The notes under the pieces: model-generated
Told to the model about the DNA's origin: nothing
The model's database searches: none
What the model saw: the letters and a program-made list of their open reading frames with translations, nothing else
Part shown: positions 58,392-64,000 of the stretch, in pieces
Layout of the letters: each line of letters begins with the position of its first letter
Position numbering within the stretch: position 1 is the stretch's first letter
Assembly: GCA_964453895.1 (NCBI GenBank)
Contig: CAYVRZ010000008.1
Coordinates: 1-64,000, forward strand
Length of the DNA stretch: 64,000 nt
Direction of reading: 5' to 3'
Origin: JALHOQ01 sp964453895
Lineage (GTDB): Bacteria > Bdellovibrionota > Bdellovibrionia > Bdellovibrionales > UBA1609
Made by a program: the position numbers and the translations under genes

Positions 58392-58423
58392 AAAGGCTCC
58401 GTGCCACCACGGGGCCTTTTTTT
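58392..58423 (+). terminator. Rho-independent terminator after the sigma-54 activator
   Basis: AAAGGCTCCGTG-CCAC-CACGGGGCCTTT form a 12-bp stem with one mismatch, followed by a run of seven T residues counting from the arm. Confidence 0.9.
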
Positions 58424-58455
58424 CGTCTAAATCCGGGCATACCCTTTGTATTAGC

Positions 58456-58472
58456 TTCCTGCCAGACAGGAA
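58456..58472 (+). promoter_or_regulatory. Hairpin covering the ribosome site of the 58481 gene
   Basis: TTCCTG-CCAGA-CAGGAA is a 6-bp perfect stem. The right arm contains AGGAA, the ribosome site 8 nt before the ATG, so pairing would hide it. Confidence 0.4.
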
Positions 58473-58480
58473 CATATCAA

Positions 58481-59323
58481 ATGGGTTATTGGATTCACGA
58501 GCAATCTCGGCTGTTAAAGTCGGTGCGTATAATTAAGGCCTTTTACGAGTCAAAACTCCAGGCGCCGCTTGAGCTTCTTAAAGAGGCCCCGGCCGATCTG
58601 ACGGAGCGGGATTTGGCCTTTTCTGGGGCCGTGACGGCCTATGGAATGTGGGGGCTCCGGTCCGCAAAGCCGCTTTCCAACGAGATACGCACTGAGATGC
58701 TCGCCATGTTCGAATCGGTGCTCGGGGGACTTGAAGAATTAGAAACCAAGCGCCAGCATTTAGAGCGCATGCAGCTGCACCTCGAGCGCGCGTTGAATGG
58801 AACGACCCCCGACAACGTGATCGCCATTCGCCGTAAGCCATTGGTCGCCCATCGTGGTGGCGCAACCTTTGAAACCGATCGCCGCTATTTGTTGAAATTA
58901 GATTGTCTGATCGAAGGCAAAAACGTTGAAGAAATCCATAAAATGGCGATGGAGCTCCACACTCAGGGCTCGCGAATGGCGTTTCTCGATTACACCAAAC
59001 TTGAGCCAGCTCAGCGCCAAAGCATTTCGCAATTGCTCGGCATGGGCGCGATCACGCTTTATATTCCCAACCTTCTCGACGTGACTCCGCTTGAACAGGA
59101 AATTTTGCGCCATGTGATCTTGCAAGACACCTTGCAACGCCCGCTCCTTATGGTGGGAACAACGATGTCGTACGGCGATTTGCGCGGCGAAGCGAAAATC
59201 GACTCGGAACTTCTCGTTTTGCTGTCACGAGCGTATATCAAATTGACCCGGCCCTTTAGCGAGTACAAAGAGCAAGGTCTGATCCACTATTTCCTCGACA
59301 CACTATCCGAAAGCCCGACATAA
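58481..59323 (+). CDS. Possible degenerate sigma-54 AAA+ relative, unknown function
   Basis: Not recognised with certainty. The 280-aa protein has a helical N-terminal part (SVRIIKAFYESKLQAPLELLKEAP...), then a C-terminal 150 residues whose spacing recalls the bEBP core. SRMAFLDYTKLEPAQRQSISQLL resembles Walker B with downstream helix, RPLLMVGTTMSYGDLRGEAKIDSELL resembles the sensor 1 loop, and FSEYKEQGLIHYFLDTL resembles the later helix. No Walker A and no GAFTGA are present, so it would be inactive as an ATPase. It lies right after an intact bEBP gene, past a terminator. Confidence 0.6.
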   Translation: MGYWIHEQSRLLKSVRIIKAFYESKLQAPLELLKEAPADLTERDLAFSGAVTAYGMWGLRSAKPLSNEIRTEMLAMFESVLGGLEELETKRQHLERMQLHLERALNGTTPDNVIAIRRKPLVAHRGGATFETDRRYLLKLDCLIEGKNVEEIHKMAMELHTQGSRMAFLDYTKLEPAQRQSISQLLGMGAITLYIPNLLDVTPLEQEILRHVILQDTLQRPLLMVGTTMSYGDLRGEAKIDSELLVLLSRAYIKLTRPFSEYKEQGLIHYFLDTLSESPT

Positions 59324-59326
59324 TTT

Positions 59327-59355
59327 TAAAGGTACCAGGTTCTTTTTTCGGAAGC
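59327..59355 (-). repeat. 29-nt dispersed repeat, copy B
   Basis: Exact reverse complement of 48301-48329, over all 29 bases. It lies 3 nt after the preceding stop and 8 nt before the amgK ATG. In both copies the repeat abuts a start codon, but in opposite orientation. Confidence 0.8.
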
Positions 59356-59363
59356 GGAGCGCC

Positions 59364-60404
59364 ATGGGCGAGGACATTCTTCCCCGGGAAATTCAGAAAT
59401 TTATCGCGCGTGAGATCGGAACTGCTGATTTCGAAGCGCACCAGCTCGCCGGCGATGCGTCGACGCGCAAATACTACCGAGTCGTTTACGAGAATCAGTC
59501 GCGCGTATTGATGTACTGGGAGCCGTTCGGCGACCCACTAACGTACCCGTTTTTGAATGTCCTAAATCATTTTGCAAAGGTCGACGTCCGGGTTCCGAAA
59601 GTCGAAGCCTCCAGTCCGGAACTCGGAGTTGTGCTCCTTGAAGATCTTGGCGATCTGACTCTAGAAAGAAAATTTTGGGAAAACCAAAACCAACAAGCCG
59701 CCATGCCGTTTTATGAACAGGCGGTGGATGAGATCGTAAAAATCCACTTTCTCGCCTCAAAGCCGGTGAACCCGCTGAGCGTGTGCCAAACCACCATGTT
59801 CGACACCGCCAAGTTTATGTGGGAAATGAATTATGCCCGCGAGCATTTTCTAGAAAAAGTTGGCGGCGTTAAGCTCAACGACAAGGATCAAAAAGAATTA
59901 CAGAACGAATTTCTTAAAATTTGCGATCTTCTCGATCGCCAACCCAAGTTTGTTTGCCATCGCGATTACCATTCACGCAATTTGATGCTGAAGCTGGGCC
60001 GCATTTATGTGATCGACTTTCAGGACGCCCGCACCGGGCCAGTGCAATACGATCTCGTGAGCTTGGTGCACGACTCCTATGTCAATCTGTCGGCTGAATC
60101 GATTGAACACATCAAAAACGATTATAAACAGAAAGCCAAAGACGTAGGACCCAAAGACGCGATTCGCTCGGATTTCGAGGAGATCTTTCGACTGCAAACG
60201 ATTCAACGTTGCTTTAAGGCCTGCGGGAGCTTTACCAGCTTCTACAATATGCGAAATGACACTCGCTATTTAAAATACATCAAGCACACGGCCGCTCTTG
60301 TCGCCAACACACTCAAAGACGATGGCCGTTTTAAACTCCTTACGCGAGTGATTCACGACGCCGGCCTGGCCGACCGCAATTACGAAGAGCTATGCGCGCC
60401 CTAA
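59364..60404 (+). CDS. amgK: AmgK-like anomeric sugar kinase (APH fold)
   Basis: AmgK phosphorylates the anomeric carbon of N-acetylmuramic acid and GlcNAc in peptidoglycan recycling. The 346-aa protein has the aminoglycoside-phosphotransferase fold: a kinase N-lobe start (LAGDASTRKYYRVVY), the catalytic loop CHRDYHSRNLML with Asp and Asn, and the metal site YVIDFQDARTGPVQYDLVSL. The sequence DFQDA with VQYDLVSL is typical of the AmgK group. It overlaps murU by 13 nt, the usual pair. GGAG lies 4 nt before the ATG. Confidence 0.85.
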   Translation: MGEDILPREIQKFIAREIGTADFEAHQLAGDASTRKYYRVVYENQSRVLMYWEPFGDPLTYPFLNVLNHFAKVDVRVPKVEASSPELGVVLLEDLGDLTLERKFWENQNQQAAMPFYEQAVDEIVKIHFLASKPVNPLSVCQTTMFDTAKFMWEMNYAREHFLEKVGGVKLNDKDQKELQNEFLKICDLLDRQPKFVCHRDYHSRNLMLKLGRIYVIDFQDARTGPVQYDLVSLVHDSYVNLSAESIEHIKNDYKQKAKDVGPKDAIRSDFEEIFRLQTIQRCFKACGSFTSFYNMRNDTRYLKYIKHTAALVANTLKDDGRFKLLTRVIHDAGLADRNYEELCAP

Positions 60405-61375
60405 TCCTCTCGGCGGGCATTGGTGAACGATTACGCCCCCTGACGCTGAAACGGGCCAAGCCCGCAGTGGAATTTCTTAATATGCCCATGCTCACTTTCC
60501 CCTATCATTGGCTGAGCTCGCTGGGACTCACCGACGTGGTTTTCAACACCCACTACCTGCCTGATAGCGTACGCAAAGCGGCCATGCACATTGTGCGGCC
60601 CGAAATTCGCCTGCACTTTTCTCACGAGGCCGAAATTCTCGGTAGCGGAGGCGGGATTTGGAACGCGCGTTTCGATCTGATGAAAGATAGAACTTTCGCC
60701 GTGGCGAATGGGGATGGCGTTGTGATCGACCCCGATCCGCACTTGATCGCAAAAATGCTTGATTACCACGAGCACAAGCAAGCTCTCGCCACCCTATTAG
60801 TTTGTCCATTCGAGGGAGTGGGTACAAAAATCCCGGGAGTATGGATTAACAAAGATGGATCTGTCGCGGGCTTTGGCAAGACCCAGCCCACCATCGGCAC
60901 CGAGTGCCTTCACTACGCCTCATACATGTTTCTCTCCGACGAACTCTGGCCGATTTTGCCCGCCGGCAGCTCAAACATTCTTTACGATGTTCTCGAACCG
61001 GCGATAAAAAAAGGTGCTCGGGTCGAAACCTTTCGCGCCGATAATCTTTTATGGTTCGAAACTGGCAACATCTCTGACTATCTCACGGCGACCAAAAAAT
61101 GCCTTGATCTGATGGCCGATCCCAATTCCCCGCTCGGACTCAACGCGCGGGACATTTTGAATCATCATGCGCCCAACTACACGCTCCGCAGCCAACTCGA
61201 GATAAAACATCTTATTTCTGACGCCGCAGAAATCGCGAACGGAGTAAAATTCAACGGCTTTGCGGTTGTTGGTGATCGCTGCGCAATTCACGCAAACGCC
61301 GTTTTGACCGACAGCGTGGTCTTGCCCGAGGCTGAAGTGCCCGGGCAATTCCATCGCGATACTGTGCTTATTTAA
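60392..61375 (+). CDS. murU: MurU-like sugar-1-phosphate nucleotidyltransferase
   Basis: MurU turns MurNAc-1-phosphate and UTP into UDP-MurNAc, completing the recycling route that skips MurA/MurB. The N-terminus holds the nucleotidyltransferase signature MRALILSAGIGERLRPLTLKRAKPAVEFLN, with FAVANGDGVVIDPD as the metal site and NLLWFETGNISDYLTATKK near the end. A short beta-helix-like tail (GVKFNGFAVVGDRCAIHANAVLTDSVVLP) extends it to 327 aa, longer than classical MurU. The overlap with amgK strongly supports the function. Confidence 0.83.
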   Translation: MRALILSAGIGERLRPLTLKRAKPAVEFLNMPMLTFPYHWLSSLGLTDVVFNTHYLPDSVRKAAMHIVRPEIRLHFSHEAEILGSGGGIWNARFDLMKDRTFAVANGDGVVIDPDPHLIAKMLDYHEHKQALATLLVCPFEGVGTKIPGVWINKDGSVAGFGKTQPTIGTECLHYASYMFLSDELWPILPAGSSNILYDVLEPAIKKGARVETFRADNLLWFETGNISDYLTATKKCLDLMADPNSPLGLNARDILNHHAPNYTLRSQLEIKHLISDAAEIANGVKFNGFAVVGDRCAIHANAVLTDSVVLPEAEVPGQFHRDTVLI

Positions 61376-61378
61376 AGA

Positions 61379-62332
61379 CTATTTTGATTTGGTCGAAGCG
61401 GGCGCGCGAACGGGCGCCATGCCTTCAATCTCTATGAACTGATTGCCTGAACGTTTTTTCTGATAAGCATCGTGAACCATTTCAAAAATGTTGGCGCCGG
61501 CCACTCCGATGGGCTCGCCGTCGAGGCTTACCGTCTTGCCGTTCATGAGTTGCTTTTGGCGTTCGGCATTTATGTCGAAGGGGTTCACCACCCCACCGGT
61601 TTGCTCTTCGCTCGCCGCGCCGCCGGCTCCACCGCCCTCATTCATTCCCGCTCCAGCACCGCCGGCCGCAACCGACGACACACGATACTTCGACAATTCG
61701 TCGGCGATGGCCGCATTCACTTTATTCAACTCTTTGATCGCATTGGGATCGATACCCGCCGCGGCCATTGCGCCCGGTGATGAGAATGCACTCGCGGGAA
61801 CCGTTTTGCCGTCGGGACCCGTGAGGCCTTTGTCGCTAAATGAGTAGCCCTGCGCTTTAAGTGCTTCGGCCGCTTTTTTGCGTTCATTATTGAAGAATTC
61901 GGCTTCGCCACCACCAACAGGCTGTTGTGTGTCTCCGGCCTTGGCGTCATTTTTCAGCACACTGGCTGCTGCGGTTCTTGCTGATGCACCGGCGGCACCA
62001 CTATCGTGGCCTGCCTGGGCGAGAGCCAACATCCCCATGGCGATCAGTGCGGCCCCTTGAGCCGCCGTCGGCGGATTGGGCAAGAGCGCCATTCCACTAG
62101 CGATCAGTGCCGCTCCGGCTGCAGCGTTGGCTGCGGACCCAGCGTTTTGCGAAGCTTGTCCCACATTGGCGCCTTGGTTGATCGTGTTGTTGTCCTGACC
62201 TTTAAGATCATCTTTCTCTTTAAGCCGTTCTTTCATAATGTGTCGCGCGAGGTCGGCGGAATCTTGCACATAGTCCGCTCTCGCGTGGGTACCCATCGCG
62301 AACAGCAAAATGATTATTAAGGACTGCTTCAT
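61379..62332 (-). CDS. Secreted Ala/Gly-rich protein, unknown function
   Basis: Not recognised. The signal peptide MKQSLIIILLFAMGTHARA is followed by a charged segment (LARHIMKERLKEKDDLKG) and a hydrophobic, small-residue stretch (NAAAGAALIASGMALLPNPPTAAQGAALIAMGMLALAQA, about residues 65-105), which resembles membrane-inserting or glycine-zipper sequences. A later glycine-rich part (SVAAGGAGAGMNEGGGAGG) is disordered. I chose the ATG at 62332 with AAGGGAG 7 nt upstream; an upstream TTG at 62377 is less likely. It follows the next gene by 11 nt, so the two are one operon. No cysteine clusters. Confidence 0.75.
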   Translation of the reverse strand: MKQSLIIILLFAMGTHARADYVQDSADLARHIMKERLKEKDDLKGQDNNTINQGANVGQASQNAGSAANAAAGAALIASGMALLPNPPTAAQGAALIAMGMLALAQAGHDSGAAGASARTAAASVLKNDAKAGDTQQPVGGGEAEFFNNERKKAAEALKAQGYSFSDKGLTGPDGKTVPASAFSSPGAMAAAGIDPNAIKELNKVNAAIADELSKYRVSSVAAGGAGAGMNEGGGAGGAASEEQTGGVVNPFDINAERQKQLMNGKTVSLDGEPIGVAGANIFEMVHDAYQKKRSGNQFIEIEGMAPVRAPASTKSK

Positions 62333-62343
62333 AAAATCTCCCT

Positions 62344-64000
62344 TTACTGGCATTGCCACAGAATCCCCAACCGGCATTTCTCGATCATTTTATTCGAAAT
62401 CAAAAGGAAAAGGTTCTCTTCTTTTTTGTTGATCTGATTATTGCCCCAGCTGCGGGCGGCAGCTCGACTTCCGCCTGGTAGAAATTGGCGCAAATCAATT
62501 TTCTGTTCAAACTGATCATCATTGCCGGCGATTCGCCGATCATTCAGCGCCGCCTGTTGATAGCCACCGCGCTCGCCGTCGCGCCCACTGCCACCCGACC
62601 CCGCCGACTGAGAGTAGCCGTTTGCACCTTGAAATCCCCGGTCAATATCCGTGGTTTGATTCGCTCCCGGCGCTTGGGGCTTTATGGAGCCGGCTGGCCC
62701 GAGTGATGCCGGTCGATTTTCGCCACCCTGACCTGGAATGGATCCGCCCGAGTTGTTGGCGACCACTGGAATTTTACCCGAACCGGCGGCGCCGGGAAGA
62801 TTCCCGAGCGCGCCAGTCTGACCCACTGGAGCCTGCGTCTGCGATTGTTTCGAATTGTAGCCTTTAAATCCGGTGCTCTGATCCACATTGAAGTCGCTCG
62901 GCTGGGCGACGCGGCCGCCATCTCGGAATCCTGCTCCGCCGCCGGCGATTGCACGAGTCGTCCCCGTCGGGGCAAGTTGATTGGCCGCAACTGGCGAACC
63001 GAAAGACGTGGGTAGCGGAGTACCTGATGTGGGAATGCCTTGGGCTGGCGCGATCGGATTGGGAAGTTGAGCCGCCTGACGAGTACAATGCTCCGCGATC
63101 GAGCGATTATTGGCAGTCGAAAGACCGGTGAGCTGCAATTGATCAGAACGCGAACGCATGCTTTGACAATTTGAATTGCGCGAAGACAGTGTTGAGTGCG
63201 CCGATTCGTAAACCGACTGGGCCGGGCAATCGGTGCATGAAGAAATTCGCGTGCTGTACTTGCTCACCAGTTGTCCGCAGACATTGGTGCACGCGTTGTG
63301 GGCGCTGGCGCACACAGCGCTAAGTCCCGAATTGACGTTGCCATAGTTATTCGCAAGCGCGTTCATACTCTGACAGGCGTCTGAGAGGCCACCGCCATTG
63401 TCGTTGTTAAAAAGATTGGCCAGGCTTCTTTGGTCTGAAGCATTCATAGAGCCCGCACAGGACATCGGATTGTTGCAACATTGATTGGCTTTGCTCTGTG
63501 ATCTTTCGCAGGCCGCGATATCTTCGGCGGCCTCGTTTTCGGCTTCGGCGACGGTGGCGGTATGGTCGGGCGCCGGAGTGGGCTCAGTCGGATTTTTTGG
63601 CGGAGAGGCTGGTGGTGGCGTTGTCGCCGGCCGACCGGCATCCGCTTCCTTCGGCGGAGTTTCTTTTTTAGGCTCAGTGGGTTTTACTGGCGACTCGGGC
63701 TCATCGGACACGAAAGCTCGTCCCGTGCGGACCGCTTCCTCTCTCTTTCGAGCATCTTCGTGCGCCTTCAGTTGCTCCGGCGTGTAGTGAGATTTTTCGG
63801 CTTCCTCGCGACACCGATTGCGAACTGCCGTAGAGAGAAGGGCTGAATGAGTTTTGTTTACGCACTCTCCGAACATTCCTGGGTTCGATAACATCGCCGC
63901 ATCTTGCGCGCATGCATCGCGAACTGTTTGATCGGCCTTATCTCGCTCATTTTGCAAACATTGACGATACACCGCCGCAAACTGGGCGTGAGACAATGGG
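62344..64000 (-). CDS. Secreted Cys-rich, low-complexity protein (5' end beyond the window)
   Basis: Not recognised. The frame is open to the window edge, so the start and any signal peptide lie outside. The visible 552 residues have an N-terminal Cys/Arg-rich helical part (YRQCLQNERDKADQTVRDACAQ...), a Pro/Glu/Thr-rich linker (about 100-150), a Cys-rich middle (ANQCCNNPMSCAGS, ACTNVCGQLV, SCTDCPAQS; about 16 Cys), and a Gly/Gln/Pro low-complexity tail. The tail ends in a short helical piece with two Cys (IEKCRLGILWQCQ). Disulfides suggest an extracytoplasmic place. The downstream Ala/Gly-rich gene follows after 11 nt. Confidence 0.72.
   Translation of the reverse strand, partial: PLSHAQFAAVYRQCLQNERDKADQTVRDACAQDAAMLSNPGMFGECVNKTHSALLSTAVRNRCREEAEKSHYTPEQLKAHEDARKREEAVRTGRAFVSDEPESPVKPTEPKKETPPKEADAGRPATTPPPASPPKNPTEPTPAPDHTATVAEAENEAAEDIAACERSQSKANQCCNNPMSCAGSMNASDQRSLANLFNNDNGGGLSDACQSMNALANNYGNVNSGLSAVCASAHNACTNVCGQLVSKYSTRISSCTDCPAQSVYESAHSTLSSRNSNCQSMRSRSDQLQLTGLSTANNRSIAEHCTRQAAQLPNPIAPAQGIPTSGTPLPTSFGSPVAANQLAPTGTTRAIAGGGAGFRDGGRVAQPSDFNVDQSTGFKGYNSKQSQTQAPVGQTGALGNLPGAAGSGKIPVVANNSGGSIPGQGGENRPASLGPAGSIKPQAPGANQTTDIDRGFQGANGYSQSAGSGGSGRDGERGGYQQAALNDRRIAGNDDQFEQKIDLRQFLPGGSRAAARSWGNNQINKKEENLFLLISNKMIEKCRLGILWQCQ

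Overview
The window looks like chromosomal DNA of a Gram-negative bacterium of the Bdellovibrio type (Bdellovibrionota). This is inferred from gene content and protein style, not from a search. Signs are: moderate GC; many lipoproteins and secreted proteins of unknown function; a cytochrome c / Sco / CoxB / CoxA cluster; prkA-yeaH-spoVR; lpoB; mreB; a muramic-acid recycling pair (amgK-murU); and several sigma-54 signals. Gene density is high, with many 1-20 nt overlaps. I saw no tRNA, rRNA, CRISPR array, transposase or phage module. The first 38 bases are an exact inverted copy of bases 61-98 inside coxA, so the left end is probably an assembly fold-back.

Layout. 1-2.9 kb: aerobic terminal oxidase operon (minus). 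3.1-7.2 kb: SmpA-like lipoprotein and thiamine-pyrophosphokinase-like gene (plus), then small secreted and zinc-ribbon proteins (minus). 7.4-9.9 kb: RCC1-repeat and Ig-like lipoproteins. 10-13.3 kb: secA, trmL. 13.4-15.2 kb: glnB-glnA. 15.3-17.6 kb: two tiny genes, a GcvH-like protein without its lipoyl lysine, truC and a DTW-domain gene. 17.6-22.4 kb: spoVR, DUF444, prkA. 22.5-31.1 kb: lipoproteins (LolB-like, TPR, COG3014, LpoB), a PhaR-like regulator, a RadC-type protein and small envelope proteins. 31.2-37.3 kb: methyltransferase, beta-barrel, then an overlapping mreB / sigma-4-like / anti-sigma-like / histidine kinase operon. 37.4-45.8 kb: glpD, GNAT, HAD phosphatase, pepP, a patatin-like lipoprotein lacking the nucleophile, tlyA, ispA, xseB, xseA. 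46.15-46.33 kb: a 6S RNA gene. 46.5-48.2 kb: secreted coiled-coil protein behind a sigma-54 promoter. 48.3-56.2 kb: PBP1A, UvrA, MsbA-like exporter, P-loop kinase. 56.8-59.3 kb: a sigma-54 activator and a possible degenerate relative. 59.4-61.4 kb: amgK-murU. 61.4-64 kb: two secreted proteins, the second running off the window.

The most notable items are: (i) the 6S RNA, recognised by its long closing stem and the sequence around its terminal hairpin; (ii) a recurrent palindrome GTCTCA-N3-TGAGAC, three copies of which lie upstream of -24/-12 (sigma-54) promoters of secreted or membrane proteins; (iii) a patatin-fold lipoprotein with Glu in place of the catalytic Ser; (iv) a GcvH-like protein with Gln at the lipoylation site; (v) a 29-nt repeat present in opposite orientation in front of mrcA and amgK, with a third palindromic relative after secA.
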